Assembly: GCF_001183965.1 (NCBI RefSeq)
Contig: NZ_LFZV01000001.1
Location: forward strand, 62,001-126,000
Length of the DNA stretch: 64,000 bases
Reading direction: 5' to 3'
Source of the DNA: Bacillus sp. FJAT-27916
GTDB lineage: Bacteria; Bacillota; Bacilli; Bacillales; Pradoshiaceae
The notes under the pieces were generated by a model. The model saw only the letters and a list, made by a program, of their open reading frames with translations. It made no database searches and was not told the origin of the DNA. Position numbers and translations under genes: made by a program. Below are positions 54,544 through 64,000 of this stretch, one piece after another (position 1 is the first letter of the stretch; each line of letters starts with the position of its first letter).

Positions 54544-55089
54544 TTATTCTTCTTCATACTCCCGCAGTATTTCATCCACTGCCAGGATGATTCCTTGGTA
54601 GGCGAAGAGGGCGGCGGCAAGGGTTGGAAGGCCGCTTCTTGTGCCGTCTTCATTTGGTACAAGACCGCGCGTAGCCTTGATGTCAATGTGTACATCTGCG
54701 ATCTCAGCTAGGTTTGGCTTGCCTTCTTCTTCAGCTGTTACACCTTGAGAAACGGCGACGAATGGGACGTGCTGGCCGCGCAGAGATTCAGCCAAGGCGA
54801 CGGCTTCCTTTTCAGTCGCTGAACGGGCGAAGATAATGGCGCGGTCGCGCTGCTCGGCTTGGACCATGTATTGTCCGCTGTACAGCTTCTTCATGCCCTT
54901 CAATGGTTCAGGTCCGTTAATGGCTTGAGCGACAATGCCCTCCATTTCCTTGAAGCCGTGGATGTAGACTTGTCCTTTTGCTGCAAGAGCCTGGGCAAGT
55001 AAGCGTGCAGCATCCTCAATAGTATCTTGCTCATCTTGCTCGATTTTTTTATATACACCTGTTAATTGTGTCAGGAAAATCTTTAGCAT
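54544..55089 (-). CDS. ywjG: YwjG family protein (DUF2529, SIS-like)
   Basis: 181 aa. The pattern of alternating strands and helices (VYIHGFKEMEGIV, AIIFARSATEKEA, VPFVAVSQG) is that of a SIS-like phosphosugar-binding fold. The function is unknown. It lies between pyrG and spo0F on the opposite strand, as in B. subtilis. The ATG has GGAGC about 8 bases upstream. Confidence 0.88.
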   Translation of the reverse strand: MLKIFLTQLTGVYKKIEQDEQDTIEDAARLLAQALAAKGQVYIHGFKEMEGIVAQAINGPEPLKGMKKLYSGQYMVQAEQRDRAIIFARSATEKEAVALAESLRGQHVPFVAVSQGVTAEEEGKPNLAEIADVHIDIKATRGLVPNEDGTRSGLPTLAAALFAYQGIILAVDEILREYEEE

Positions 55090-55240
55090 CTGAAATCAGC
55101 TCCTGTTCAATTTTTTTAGGGAATGTGCCTATATCTAGTAGATACAGTATGCGAATCTCATGAACTTGTCAAAGCTTTCATGATAGATTAAGAAGAGAAT
55201 ACGATTTTTGTTATCCAATTTATGGATTTTAAAGGGTTTT

Positions 55241-55269
55241 TTGGCTTTAAGATAGAAGATATATATAGA
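55241..55269 (+). promoter_or_regulatory. spo0F promoter (SigA-type) with upstream 0A-like box
   Basis: TTGGCT at 55241-55246 and TATAGA at 55264-55269 with a 17-bp spacer. TGTCAAA at 55167-55173 is one change from the Spo0A box TGTCGAA. No convincing SigH promoter was seen. Confidence 0.4.
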
Positions 55270-55312
55270 AATGGTATACAGGTTAGCGGTTTTAGAAGGA
55301 GCTGTGAAGAAT

Positions 55313-55693
55313 ATGAACGATAAAAAAATACTCATCGTGGATGATCAGTTCGGAATCAGGATACTATTGAATGAAGTATTGCAGCAAGAGGGCTACCAGA
55401 CTTTCCTGGCTGCAAATGGGGAGCAGGCACTTGTCCTCCAAAAGCAAGAGGACCCGGATCTTGTCCTGCTTGATATGAAGATTCCAGGCATGGACGGCAT
55501 CGAAATCTTGAAGAGGATGAAGCAGGCGGATAAAGATATCCGTGTACTGATTATGACAGCCTATGGAGAGCTGGATATGATTCAGGAGGCACTCAGCCTG
55601 GGAGCATTGACTCATTTTGCCAAGCCATTTGACATTGATGATATTCGAAAAGCTGTCAAAAAGCACCTTCTAGTAGTAAATTATGACAGTTAG
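55313..55693 (+). CDS. spo0F: Sporulation phosphorelay response regulator Spo0F
   Basis: 126 aa receiver domain without an output domain. Acidic pocket Asp10/Asp11 in IVDDQ, phosphorylation site Asp54 in VLLDMKIPG, Thr82 in IMTAYG and Lys104 in HFAKPFD all match the numbering of B. subtilis Spo0F. It takes phosphate from sporulation kinases and passes it to Spo0B. AAGGAG precedes the ATG by 11 bases; an earlier in-frame ATG (55271) lies at the promoter and is rejected. It lies between ywjG and fbaA as in B. subtilis. Confidence 0.97.
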   Translation: MNDKKILIVDDQFGIRILLNEVLQQEGYQTFLAANGEQALVLQKQEDPDLVLLDMKIPGMDGIEILKRMKQADKDIRVLIMTAYGELDMIQEALSLGALTHFAKPFDIDDIRKAVKKHLLVVNYDS

Positions 55694-55713
55694 GAGGAAA
55701 TGTGTCTTCATTA

Positions 55714-55860
55714 TTGATACTTTCTTCACAATTTTGGTATGCTATATGTGGCTTCTTTTCTGAGGTCTTTTCTCAGATAAGGAATACATATCGACCCGTT
55801 TGGGAAAATGATAAGAGACAACTTTTTAAGTTCTCTTATTATTAACAAGGAGGAAAAAAC
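55714..55860 (+). promoter_or_regulatory. fbaA promoter and leader with a hairpin next to the RBS
   Basis: TTGATA at 55714-55719 and TATGCT at 55738-55743 (18-bp spacer). The leader of about 110 nt ends with an inverted repeat, AATGATAAGAGA..AACTT against AAGTTCTCTTATTATT (about 55807-55844), which finishes just before AAGGAGG. It could stabilise the mRNA or affect ribosome access. Confidence 0.45.
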
Positions 55861-56718
55861 ATGCCTTTAGTTTCAATGACAGAAATGCTTAACAAAGCAT
55901 TGGAAGGTAAATATGCAGTTGGTCAATTCAACATCAACAACCTTGAGTGGACTCAAGCTATCCTAGCTGCTGCAGAAGAAGAAAAATCACCAGTTATCCT
56001 TGGTGTATCTGAGGGTGCTGCTCGTCATATGGGCGGATTCAAAACCGTTGTAATGATGGTTAAAGGTCTTTTAGAAGACATGAACATCACTGTTCCTGTT
56101 GCTATTCACCTTGACCACGGTTCTTCTTTCGATAAATGTAAAGCGGCAATCGATGCAGGTTTCACATCTGTTATGATCGATGCTTCTCACCATCCATTCG
56201 AAGAGAACGTTGAAACAACTAAAAAGGTTGTTGACTACGCTCACGCTAACGGAGTTTCTGTTGAAGCAGAACTTGGAACTGTCGGCGGACAAGAAGACGA
56301 CGTTGTTGCTGACGGCGTAATCTATGCTGATGCTCAAGAATGTAAAGAACTTGTTGAGAAAACTGGCATCGACTGCCTAGCTCCAGCACTTGGTTCTGTA
56401 CATGGTCCTTACAAAGGTGAACCAAACCTTGGCTTCGCTGAAATGGAAGAAATCAAAAACCTTACTAACATGCCATTAGTACTACACGGTGGTACTGGTA
56501 TCCCTGAAGCAGATATCAAAAAATCTATCTCTTTAGGTACTTCTAAAATCAACGTTAACACTGAGAACCAAATTGCATTCGCAAAACGCGTTCGCGAAGT
56601 GCTTGACGCTGACAAAGAAGTTTACGATCCACGTAAATTCATCGGACCAGGACGCGAAGCTATCAAAGAAACAGTTGTTGGCAAAATCCGCGAATTCGGT
56701 TCTAACGGAAAAGCTTAA
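55861..56718 (+). CDS. fbaA: Class II fructose-bisphosphate aldolase
   Basis: 285 aa. Zinc and catalytic motifs are HLDHGSS near residue 82, [22 protein letters not shown] and LHGGTGIP. It splits fructose 1,6-bisphosphate into two trioses in glycolysis and runs in reverse in gluconeogenesis. Codon use is strongly biased to that of highly expressed genes, more than the neighbours. AAGGAGG precedes the ATG and a strong terminator follows. Confidence 0.98.
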   Translation: MPLVSMTEMLNKALEGKYAVGQFNINNLEWTQAILAAAEEEKSPVILGVSEGAARHMGGFKTVVMMVKGLLEDMNITVPVAIHLDHGSSFDKCKAAIDAGFTSVMIDASHHPFEENVETTKKVVDYAHANGVSVEAELGTVGGQEDDVVADGVIYADAQECKELVEKTGIDCLAPALGSVHGPYKGEPNLGFAEMEEIKNLTNMPLVLHGGTGIPEADIKKSISLGTSKINVNTENQIAFAKRVREVLDADKEVYDPRKFIGPGREAIKETVVGKIREFGSNGKA

Positions 56719-56735
56719 TTTTTCCATATATCAAG

Positions 56736-56770
56736 AGATGCTCTCTTTTCGTAGAGAGCATCTTTTTTTT
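56736..56770 (+). terminator. Terminator of fbaA
   Basis: AGATGCTCTCT pairs perfectly with AGAGAGCATCT, then eight T residues. Confidence 0.94.
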
Positions 56771-56879
56771 GAGTTAAAATAATTTTTGGAAAAATGGGGG
56801 TATAATTATTTGCTCTAATAGGGTGAACAGTGCCACAATATAAGCAGACCAAAACTCATATTACGGGAGGAAGAAAAGG

Positions 56880-57530
56880 ATGAAGTTTTTTATCGATACA
56901 GCTAATTTAGATGAAATAAAGGAAGCGCATGCATTAGGCGTGCTTGCTGGTGTAACAACAAATCCATCATTAGTGGCTAAAGAAAAAGGTGTATCCTTTC
57001 ATGACCGCCTCCGCGAGATTACGGCACTAGTTCCCGGTTCTGTCAGTGCAGAGGTTATTTCACTGGATGCAGAGGAAATGATTCGCGAAGGGAAAGAACT
57101 TGCGAAAATCGCTCCAAATATTACGGTGAAGGTTCCAATGACTCCGGACGGATTGAAAGCCGTTCGTGCTTTGACAGATGAGGGCATCAAAACGAATGTC
57201 ACGCTCATCTTTAATGCCAATCAAGCACTTTTAGCTGCACGTGCTGGTGCAACCTATGTGTCTCCGTTCATTGGAAGACTTGATGACATTGGCCAAAATG
57301 GGCTGGATTTGATTTCTGAAATTGCGGAGATCTTCGCCATTCATGATATTGATTCTGAAATCATTGCGGCAAGCATCCGTCACCCGCAGCACGTGACACA
57401 GGCAGCCTTGCGCGGTGCGCATATTGCGACGATTCCATATAAGGTCATCCTGCAATTATGCAAGCATCCATTGACTGATAAAGGAATTGAAGGCTTCTTG
57501 AAAGATTGGCAAGGAAGAGAAGGACAATAA
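56880..57530 (+). CDS. tal: Short transaldolase / fructose-6-phosphate aldolase family
   Basis: 216 aa. It starts [16 protein letters not shown], with TTNPSL and the Schiff-base Lys84 in ITVKVPMT. In B. subtilis this short form (YwjH) acts as a transaldolase of the pentose phosphate pathway; FSA activity is the alternative. GGGAGG lies before the ATG. A TATAAT at 56801-56806 is a likely -10. It lies 161 bp after fbaA and upstream of murAB. Confidence 0.94.
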   Translation: MKFFIDTANLDEIKEAHALGVLAGVTTNPSLVAKEKGVSFHDRLREITALVPGSVSAEVISLDAEEMIREGKELAKIAPNITVKVPMTPDGLKAVRALTDEGIKTNVTLIFNANQALLAARAGATYVSPFIGRLDDIGQNGLDLISEIAEIFAIHDIDSEIIAASIRHPQHVTQAALRGAHIATIPYKVILQLCKHPLTDKGIEGFLKDWQGREGQ

Positions 57531-57677
57531 TTTCCAAAAGATATACATTATATATGGGAAATTGTGTAAAATAGTAAGATGCAAGGATTCTTACAGGGGA
57601 TTGATTCAAAGAAATACCTTATTCTCGCCAACACGTATGAGCAGATTGACCAACATGTGGCGCTGAAGGGAGTAATT

Positions 57678-58964
57678 ATGGAAAAGCTGAAAATAGCGGG
57701 TGGATACCCGTTAAAAGGGGAAGTTCGCATAAGTGGTGCCAAGAATAGCGCTGTGGCTTTGATCCCGGCGACTATTTTGGCGGGTTCATCGGTTACGATT
57801 GAGGGACTGCCTGAGATCTCTGACGTGGAAATGCTCAAAGGATTGCTTGAAGAGATTGGCGGCAAGGTTACCCTTGAGAATAACGAAATGACAGTGGACC
57901 CTTCTAAGATGATTCCGATGCCTTTGCCAAACGGGCGTGTTAAGCAGCTGCGGGCTTCCTACTACTTGATGGGCGCAATGCTCGGCAAATTCAAGAAGGC
58001 TGTCATTGGGCTTCCCGGCGGATGTTACCTCGGTCCAAGGCCCATTGACCAGCATATTAAAGGATTTGAGGCGCTTGGTGCACAAGTAACCAATGAGCAG
58101 GGAGCTATTTACCTGCGTGCGGATGAGCTTCGCGGTGCCCGCATTTATTTGGATGTCGTCAGTGTTGGGGCGACGATTAATATTATGCTTGCAGCCGTTT
58201 TGGCAAAAGGGAAAACGATTATTGAGAATGCCGCCAAAGAGCCGGAAATCATTGATGTGGCTACCCTTTTAACCAATATGGGCGCACGGATCAAGGGAGC
58301 TGGAACGGATGTGATTCGCATCGAGGGTGTAGAAGAGCTGCACGGATGCCGTCATACCATTATTCCAGACCGGATTGAGGCAGGCACATACATGATCATT
58401 GCGGCGGCAGCCGGAGATGGCGTTCTCATTGATAATGTGATTCCTCAGCATCTGGAATCTCTTATCGCTAAGATGAGGGAAATGGGCGTCGTCATTGAAG
58501 AGCGGGATGATCAAATCTACATTCCGAAGACAGATAAATTGAAGGCAGTCGACATAAAGACATTGGTTTACCCAGGTTTTCCGACTGATCTGCAGCAGCC
58601 TTTCACGGCTCTTTTAACAAAAGCGAGCGGTTCAGCGGTTGTCACTGACACCATCTATGGGGCACGTTTTAAGCATATTGATGAGTTGCGGAGAATGAAT
58701 GCCGATATTAAGGTAGAGGGTCGTTCAGCAATCGTGAATGGACCGGTTAAATTGACTGGCGCGAAGGTGAAGGCAAGCGATCTGCGGGCTGGAGCAGCTT
58801 TAATTGCGGCAGGGCTTCTGGCAGAAGGTGTAACAGAGATAACCGGCGTAGAACATATAGACCGCGGTTATAGTTTTATCGTAGACAAGCTTTCCGGGCT
58901 TGGAGCGACGATTTGGAGAGAAGGATTAACAGAACGAGAGATTGAACAGCTGAAGAATTCGTAA
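57678..58964 (+). CDS. murAB: UDP-N-acetylglucosamine 1-carboxyvinyltransferase (MurA2/MurZ)
   Basis: 428 aa. Substrate contacts Lys22-Asn23 in ISGAKNS, the catalytic Cys116 in [14 protein letters not shown] (fosfomycin target), and the late loop TDLQQPF. It adds enolpyruvate to UDP-GlcNAc, the first committed step of peptidoglycan synthesis. The frame runs 33 codons further upstream, but AAGGGAG at 57666-57672 and the family N-terminus choose the ATG at 57678. The position between tal and glpX identifies it as the second MurA copy rather than MurAA. Confidence 0.96.
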   Translation: MEKLKIAGGYPLKGEVRISGAKNSAVALIPATILAGSSVTIEGLPEISDVEMLKGLLEEIGGKVTLENNEMTVDPSKMIPMPLPNGRVKQLRASYYLMGAMLGKFKKAVIGLPGGCYLGPRPIDQHIKGFEALGAQVTNEQGAIYLRADELRGARIYLDVVSVGATINIMLAAVLAKGKTIIENAAKEPEIIDVATLLTNMGARIKGAGTDVIRIEGVEELHGCRHTIIPDRIEAGTYMIIAAAAGDGVLIDNVIPQHLESLIAKMREMGVVIEERDDQIYIPKTDKLKAVDIKTLVYPGFPTDLQQPFTALLTKASGSAVVTDTIYGARFKHIDELRRMNADIKVEGRSAIVNGPVKLTGAKVKASDLRAGAALIAAGLLAEGVTEITGVEHIDRGYSFIVDKLSGLGATIWREGLTEREIEQLKNS

Positions 58965-58990
58965 GCCAAAAAGAATCGGGGGAAGCAGGA

Positions 58991-59959
58991 ATGGAAAGAA
59001 GCTTATCGATGGAATTGGTTAGGGTTACCGAGGCCGCAGCCTTGGCATCTGCAAGATGGATGGGACGCGGCAAGAAGGATGAAGCGGATGATGCCGCAAC
59101 AAGCGCTATGCGGGATGTATTTGATACGGTTCCGATGAAAGGGACGGTCGTCATTGGTGAAGGTGAAATGGACGAGGCCCCAATGCTCTATATCGGCGAG
59201 AAATTAGGGACGGGATACGGCCAGCGTGTAGACGTAGCTGTTGACCCGCTTGAAGGAACGAACATCGTCGCATCAGGCGGCTGGAATGCCTTGGCTGTAC
59301 TGGCTGTGGCAGACCATGGGAATTTGCTGCATGCGCCTGACATGTATATGGACAAGATTGCGGTTGGACCTGAGGCGGTTGGTCAAATTGACATTAACGC
59401 CCCAATCATTGACAACCTGAAAGCCGTAGCCAAAGCCAAGAATAAAGATATCGAGGACATTGTTGCCACTGTCTTAAACCGTGAACGTCACGAGCATATC
59501 ATTCACCAGCTGAGAGAAGCCGGCGCCCGCATTAAGTTAATTAATGATGGTGATGTGGCAGGGGCAATCAATACAGCCTTTGATAATACAGGTGTAGATA
59601 TTTTATTCGGTTCAGGCGGAGCCCCAGAAGGTGTGCTTGCTGCTGTAGCCCTCAAATGTCTCGGAGGCGAAATCCAAGGCAAGCTTATCCCGCAAAGTGA
59701 AGCCGAGCAAGAGCGTTGCTTGAATATGGGCATTGACGTCAACAAGATTCTCCTTATGGAAGACCTTGTCCGCGGAGATGACGCCATATTCGCTGCTACA
59801 GGCGTAACAGACGGCGAATTGCTGCGAGGCGTTCAATTCAAGAGCAATAATTATGGTCACACACACTCCATCGTTATGAGAGCGAAGTCAGGAACAGTCC
59901 GCTTCATCGATGGCAAACATAGCTTGAAGAAAAAACCAAATCTGGTCATCAAACCGTAG
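58991..59959 (+). CDS. glpX: Class II fructose-1,6-bisphosphatase GlpX
   Basis: 322 aa. Metal and phosphate motifs are [10 protein letters not shown] at residues 56-65 and DPLEGT at 85-90, and the C-terminal part has [14 protein letters not shown]. It hydrolyses fructose 1,6-bisphosphate in gluconeogenesis, opposing the glycolytic flow that runs through fbaA nearby. GGGGAAGCAGG precedes the ATG. It lies 26 bp after murAB without a terminator between. Confidence 0.96.
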   Translation: MERSLSMELVRVTEAAALASARWMGRGKKDEADDAATSAMRDVFDTVPMKGTVVIGEGEMDEAPMLYIGEKLGTGYGQRVDVAVDPLEGTNIVASGGWNALAVLAVADHGNLLHAPDMYMDKIAVGPEAVGQIDINAPIIDNLKAVAKAKNKDIEDIVATVLNRERHEHIIHQLREAGARIKLINDGDVAGAINTAFDNTGVDILFGSGGAPEGVLAAVALKCLGGEIQGKLIPQSEAEQERCLNMGIDVNKILLMEDLVRGDDAIFAATGVTDGELLRGVQFKSNNYGHTHSIVMRAKSGTVRFIDGKHSLKKKPNLVIKP

Positions 59960-59975
59960 TTTGGTGAATTTCAGG

Positions 59976-60020
59976 CAAATCCTCCAGATAAATAAACTGG
60001 GGGATTTGTTATAATATTTT
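59976..60020 (+). terminator. Terminator of murAB-glpX
   Basis: CAAATCCTCCAG (59976-59987) pairs with CTGGGGGATTTG (59997-60008), followed by TTATAATATTTTT. Confidence 0.75.
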
Positions 60021-60283
60021 TGAAATTGTGTTATATTGAGAATATTGCGGTAGTTGTGTGAATTTCATAGAAGAACACTCAAAGTTGAAGTATGCATGAA
60101 AACCGAGTACAATTAGGTATGTTTCGCTATTGTAAAGAATATTAACGCAATGTAAAGGTGTACAATTATACCACAACTGCTTCTAATACCTTCTGATTCT
60201 TTTCTTCTTGATTTCCTATCCAAGTATCATTTAATCAATCACAAGCAATACAAATACAACTTATTTTAAAGTGTGGTGTCATA
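60020..60283 (+). promoter_or_regulatory. rho promoter and pyrimidine-rich leader
   Basis: A possible promoter is TTGAAA (60020-60025) and TATTGC (60043-60048) with a 17-bp spacer. The leader between about 60165 and 60260 is poor in G, rich in C and T, and looks unstructured, like a Rho loading (rut) site. B. subtilis rho is autoregulated by Rho-dependent attenuation in its leader. No short open frame of interest was seen. Confidence 0.45.
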
Positions 60284-61564
60284 ATGGAATTAACGATTTC
60301 CGATTTAGAGAATTTAAAACTGAAAGAACTATATGAACAAGCAAAGAAATATAAAGTATCCTATTACAGTAAGTTGACGAAGAAAGAGCTTATTTTTGCC
60401 ATTTTAAAGGCGCAAGCAGAGCGGGACGGTTATTTATTTATGGAAGGTGTCCTTGAAATCATTCCTTCTGAGGGCTTTGGCTTCCTGCGCCCAATCAATT
60501 ATTCTCCGAGCAGCGAGGATATTTATATATCTGCTTCCCAAATTCGCCGTTTCGATCTTCGAAATGGGGACAAGGTATCTGGTAAGGTGCGTCCGCCTAA
60601 GGAAAATGAACGCTATTACGGCCTGCTTCATGTGGAGGCAGTCAATGGTGATAATCCTGAATCAGCGAAGGAGCGCGTCCATTTCCCGGCTCTTACACCG
60701 CTCTACCCAGATCGTCAGGTCGTTCTTGAGACAACGCCTCGCAATATGTCAACACGTGTCATGGATATTATCTCTCCAGTTGGATTCGGTCAAAGGGGCT
60801 TGATTGTTGCACCGCCAAAGGCTGGTAAAACAATGCTCCTGAAAGAGATTGCTAATGCAATCACAACGAATCATCCGGAGGCGGAATTAATTGTCCTCCT
60901 GATTGATGAGCGTCCAGAAGAGGTAACAGATATCGAACGTTCCGTACAAGGGGATGTCGTCAGCTCTACCTTTGATGAAGTGCCAGAGAATCATATTAAG
61001 GTGGCTGAACTCGTATTAGAGAGAGCGATGCGTCTTGTTGAGCATAAACGTGACGTGATTATCCTAATGGACAGTATCACGAGACTAGCGAGAGCCTATA
61101 ACCTGGTCATCCCGCCAAGCGGAAGAACCCTTTCCGGAGGGATTGACCCGGCAGCCTTCCACCGTCCGAAGCGTTTCTTCGGCGCGGCCCGTAATATTGA
61201 GGAGGGCGGAAGCTTGACGATTCTGGCAACAGCACTCGTGGATACTGGCTCACGTATGGATGATGTTATCTATGAGGAATTCAAAGGAACAGGGAATATG
61301 GAGCTTCATCTTGATCGTTCGCTTGCGGAGAGAAGAATCTTCCCAGCAATCGATATCCGCCGCTCCGGCACACGGAAAGAAGAGCTCATCATTCCAAAGG
61401 ATCATCTCGAGAAGCTATGGGCAATCCGCAAAACGATGTCCGATATGCCAGACTTTGCCGAGCGTTTATTGCGTAAATTGAAGCAAACTAAGACAAATCA
61501 AGAGTTCTTTGACTACCTCGATGAGGAAATGAAGAAATCAACGAACAACAAAAGAATCCTCTAA
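60284..61564 (+). CDS. rho: Transcription termination factor Rho
   Basis: 426 aa. The N-terminal helical domain ([13 protein letters not shown]) leads to the OB-fold RNA-binding domain with GFGFLRP near residue 65. The ATPase has Walker [10 protein letters not shown] near 178, the Q-loop region and [20 protein letters not shown] (the R and Q loops). The hexamer binds C-rich RNA and pulls transcripts from polymerase. The ribosome site is weak (GTGTGGTGTC region), which fits low expression and autoregulation. Confidence 0.97.
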   Translation: MELTISDLENLKLKELYEQAKKYKVSYYSKLTKKELIFAILKAQAERDGYLFMEGVLEIIPSEGFGFLRPINYSPSSEDIYISASQIRRFDLRNGDKVSGKVRPPKENERYYGLLHVEAVNGDNPESAKERVHFPALTPLYPDRQVVLETTPRNMSTRVMDIISPVGFGQRGLIVAPPKAGKTMLLKEIANAITTNHPEAELIVLLIDERPEEVTDIERSVQGDVVSSTFDEVPENHIKVAELVLERAMRLVEHKRDVIILMDSITRLARAYNLVIPPSGRTLSGGIDPAAFHRPKRFFGAARNIEEGGSLTILATALVDTGSRMDDVIYEEFKGTGNMELHLDRSLAERRIFPAIDIRRSGTRKEELIIPKDHLEKLWAIRKTMSDMPDFAERLLRKLKQTKTNQEFFDYLDEEMKKSTNNKRIL

Positions 61565-61583
61565 ATAAAACAGAGGCGATTTG

Positions 61584-61612
61584 TTGATTTATAAAAGTAT
61601 GTCTGTTATACT
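61584..61612 (+). promoter_or_regulatory. rpmE promoter
   Basis: TTGATT at 61584-61589 and TATACT at 61607-61612 with a 17-bp spacer. Confidence 0.65.
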
Positions 61613-61617
61613 GTTTT

Positions 61618-61908
<291 letters not shown>

Positions 61909-61924
61909 TAATGATTTTACTAGG

Positions 61925-61962
61925 AACAGGCAGCGGGCTAGCCGCTTGCCTGTTTTTTATTG
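61925..61962 (+). terminator. Terminator of rpmE
   Basis: AACAGGCAGCGG pairs with CCGCTTGCCTGTT (one bulge) around GCTAG, followed by T residues. Confidence 0.9.
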
Positions 61963-62123
61963 GGCCCATTTCCATATGAATATGGTCCATTTTGGAATTT
62001 AAGCAAGAATCGTAATTATACATTTTTAAGGATTTTTAGTCATGATATAATAGGATACAGTGGTAAACATTATTCTTATGATGAATTGATCGAGTATGAG
62101 TGAAGGAAGGGAGACACCATCGC

Positions 62124-62744
62124 ATGTACGAAATGAAACAAACGGGCTGGATGGAACTAATTTGCGGCAGCATGTTTTCCGGCAAATCTGAAGAACTGAT
62201 CAGAAGGGTGAGGAGAGCGGTATTCGCTAAGCAATCCATCGCTGTATTTAAACCCGCTATTGATAATCGTTACAGTGAGGAGGCGGTCGTTTCCCACAAT
62301 GGATCATCTGTTATAGCGAAATCCATTACGCATTCATCAAAAATCTTTGAACATATTGATATGGAAACAGATTTAATTGCCATTGATGAAGTCCAATTCT
62401 TCGATGACGAGATTGTCGAGGTTGCTCAGCACTTGGCTGACAGCGGCTATCGTGTCATCTTAGCTGGTCTTGACCAAGACTTCCGCGGTGAGCCGTTTGG
62501 ACCGATGCCGCAGCTGATGTGTCTTGCGGAACAAGTGACCAAGCTTCAGGCTGTCTGCTCTGTATGCGGATCACCAGCCAGCCGTACGCAGCGTCTTATC
62601 GACGAGAGACCGGCAGGATATGACGATCCAATCATTTTGGTTGGCGCATCCGAGTCCTATGAGCCTAGATGCCGTCACCACCATGAAGTGCCTGGCAAGA
62701 AAGAGGCTGTACCAACCCCGCTTGATGGCGGTATATGTGAATAA
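62124..62744 (+). CDS. tdk: Thymidine kinase (type II)
   Basis: 206 aa. The P-loop [11 protein letters not shown] is at residues 15-25, the Walker B/catalytic Glu in [10 protein letters not shown], and the zinc site uses CSVC and the C-terminal Cys/His in RCRHHHEV. It phosphorylates thymidine in the salvage pathway. The frame opens at a GTG 8 codons upstream that precedes the ribosome site GGAAGGGAG, so the ATG at 62124 is used. Its place between rpmE and prfA matches B. subtilis. Confidence 0.96.
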   Translation: MYEMKQTGWMELICGSMFSGKSEELIRRVRRAVFAKQSIAVFKPAIDNRYSEEAVVSHNGSSVIAKSITHSSKIFEHIDMETDLIAIDEVQFFDDEIVEVAQHLADSGYRVILAGLDQDFRGEPFGPMPQLMCLAEQVTKLQAVCSVCGSPASRTQRLIDERPAGYDDPIILVGASESYEPRCRHHHEVPGKKEAVPTPLDGGICE

Positions 62745-62752
62745 AATCAGTT

Positions 62753-62783
62753 AAACACCTTCATGATGAGAGGGTGTTTTTTT
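62753..62783 (+). terminator. Terminator of tdk
   Basis: AAACACCT and AGGGTGTTT pair around TCATGATGAGA, followed by TTTTTT. Confidence 0.8.
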
Positions 62784-62784
62784 G

Positions 62785-63043
62785 TCCCGCTTTAACGGAA
62801 AAAAAGCATGAGGAAATCGAGAAGCTTAAGAGGCAGCAATTATCCGTAAAAGCCCGATTGGTTCAACTAACTCTCAGTGGTGAGGACACCGCAGATGGAC
62901 GTTTCACTGTATCCCGCTTTAACGGACAGTAAAAAAAGCATGAGGAAATCGAGAAGCTTAAGAGGCAGCAATTATCCGTAAAAGCCCGATTGGTTCAACT
63001 AACCATCAGTGGTGAGGACCCAACTGATGGAAGTTTCACTGTA
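62785..63043 (+). repeat. Two direct repeats of 127 and 132 bp between tdk and prfA
   Basis: Copy 1 is 62785-62911 and copy 2 is 62912-63043, head to tail with no gap, each starting TCCCGCTTTAACGGA and ending GTTTCACTGTA. They are nearly identical except for a 5-bp insertion (CAGTA region) and changes near the end. Both can fold a hairpin near the 3' end: CTCAGTGGTG with CACCGCAG in copy 1 and CCATCAGTGG with CCAACTGATGG in copy 2. No open frame is shared. It fills the 412-bp gap 62745-63156 together with the tdk terminator and the prfA promoter region. Confidence 0.9.
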
Positions 63044-63156
63044 TAGTCTGCGGATGTGAGTTTTCTTATTTGCTGGGTTGTATGGTACAATAGATAATTG
63101 AATTAGATGGCGGTATAAGCGCCGAGATAGCTAAACCTGTTAATGAGGTGAATGAA

Positions 63157-64000
63157 TTGATCGATCGATTACAAGCGGTTGAAGACCGATATGAAAGATT
63201 AAATGAATTATTAAGTGACCCTGATATCGTTAATGATACAAATAAGCTCCGCGAATATTCTAAAGAGCAATCTGATATTCAGGACACCGTTTTTGCTTAT
63301 AGAGAATATAAAGAGGTCCGCTCTCAGTATCAAGATGCAAAAGCGATGCTTGAGGAGAAGCTGGATGCAGACATGCGTGAAATGGTGAAGGAGGAAGTGG
63401 ACGAGCTTAGCAGCCAGATGACAGAGCTTGAAGAGAAGCTTCGTATCCTCCTCATTCCGAAGGACCCGAATGATGACAAGAACGTTATCATGGAAATCCG
63501 CGGTGCAGCTGGCGGGGATGAAGCGGCCTTGTTCGCGGGCAGTCTTTATCGCATGTACAGCCGTTATGCAGAAGCACAAGGGTGGAAGATTGATGTCATG
63601 GATTCCAATCCAACCGGACTTGGCGGCTATAAAGAAATCATCTTCATGATCAACGGAAATGGTGCCTACTCTAAGATGAAATTCGAGAATGGTGCCCACC
63701 GTGTACAACGTGTTCCTGAGACTGAATCAGGCGGCCGGATTCATACATCTACAGCGACAGTAGCCTGCCTCCCGGAAGCGGAAGAGGTTGAAGTTGAGGT
63801 TCATGACAAAGATATTCGTGTAGATACATTCGCATCAAGCGGCCCTGGCGGACAAAGTGTTAACACGACAATGTCAGCCGTGCGTTTGACACATATGCCA
63901 ACTGGAATCGTTGTATCCTGCCAGGATGAGAAATCCCAGATCAAGAATAAGGAAAAAGCGATGAAGGTCCTTCGTGCGCGTATTTATGATAAGTTCCAGC
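63157..64000 (+). CDS. prfA: Peptide chain release factor 1, 3' end beyond the window
   Basis: The first 281 codons are present; the usual length is about 356. It starts [18 protein letters not shown], then [15 protein letters not shown], and the catalytic GGQ loop [11 protein letters not shown] is visible. RF1 reads UAA and UAG and releases the finished peptide. The start is TTG at 63157, 6 bases after GAGGTG; the nearby ATG at 63152 runs into a stop at once. hemK/prmC normally follows outside the window. The frame is intact to the last base. Confidence 0.96.
   Translation, partial: MIDRLQAVEDRYERLNELLSDPDIVNDTNKLREYSKEQSDIQDTVFAYREYKEVRSQYQDAKAMLEEKLDADMREMVKEEVDELSSQMTELEEKLRILLIPKDPNDDKNVIMEIRGAAGGDEAALFAGSLYRMYSRYAEAQGWKIDVMDSNPTGLGGYKEIIFMINGNGAYSKMKFENGAHRVQRVPETESGGRIHTSTATVACLPEAEEVEVEVHDKDIRVDTFASSGPGGQSVNTTMSAVRLTHMPTGIVVSCQDEKSQIKNKEKAMKVLRARIYDKFQ

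Noticed and set aside
57579-57677. N-terminal extension of MurAB
   Set aside because: MurA proteins start directly at the MEKLKIAGG-type strand, and the ribosome site lies just before 57678.

Overview
The window is a stretch of chromosome from a spore-forming member of the Bacillaceae, close to but not identical with the Bacillus subtilis lineage. Sporulation and germination genes (spo0F, rsfA, cwlJ, gerQ, pbpG), a bacillithiol deacetylase (bshB2), RNA polymerase delta (rpoE) and long runs of the B. subtilis gene order (pdxK..ung-ywdI-ywdK-gerQ-cwlJ..hemQ-pta-lipL..rsfA..ywfO..ywgA-ywhB-ywhC-ywhD..pbpG..ywiB-argS, then rpoE-pyrG-ywjG-spo0F-fbaA-tal-murAB-glpX-rho-rpmE-tdk-prfA) support this. 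No rRNA, tRNA, CRISPR array, prophage or insertion sequence was seen.

Layout. 1-2500: end of an agmatinase and two genes of the carboxyspermidine polyamine route. 2.8-10.2 kb: topB, a cold-shock gene with its long leader, three transporter genes and a HAD phosphatase. 10.4-14.2 kb: a self-contained ABC exporter/PadR operon with two matching operator-like sites. 14.3-18.8 kb: bacillithiol deacetylase, pyridoxine kinase and a tightly overlapping molybdopterin cluster (mobA-moaE-moaD-moeB). 18.9-26.9 kb: a stress gene with a SigB-type promoter, ung, germination genes, a 0.9-kb tandem array of 74-bp hairpin units, hemQ, pta, lipL and rsfA. 27-39.5 kb: a large secreted metallophosphoesterase, the ywfO-ywhD housekeeping block, pbpG and argS. 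39.5-51.4 kb: uvsE and a short-chain/branched-chain acyl-CoA catabolism module (fadF, mmgA, mmgB, two acyl-CoA dehydrogenases, a TetR regulator, icmF), with matching palindromes at its two promoters and a catabolite-repression (cre) site at one. 51.5-64 kb: rpoE, pyrG with its CTP-sensing attenuator, spo0F, glycolytic/gluconeogenic and cell-wall genes, rho, rpmE, tdk and the start of prfA.

Three kinds of unexplained non-coding structure stand out. (1) Ladders of a short TAAGGGCGAA-like core at a 20-bp step, with variable DNA between cores. They occur in four separate intergenic gaps and are always oriented like the gene upstream. (2) The 74-bp array between cwlJ and hemQ, in which two sequence types keep the same hairpin by changing both arms. 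(3) A 127/132-bp direct repeat between tdk and prfA, also with a hairpin kept in both copies. The 20-bp ladders are the best candidate for something undescribed.

Start codons were re-chosen from ribosome-binding-site position in many genes (nspC, HAD, ABC permease, padR, pdxK, yflT-like, ung, cwlJ, rsfA, ywhC, GNAT, uvsE, fadF, mmgA, rpoE, spo0F, murAB, rpmE, tdk, prfA). Family assignments rest on motifs and remembered relatives; no database search was run.
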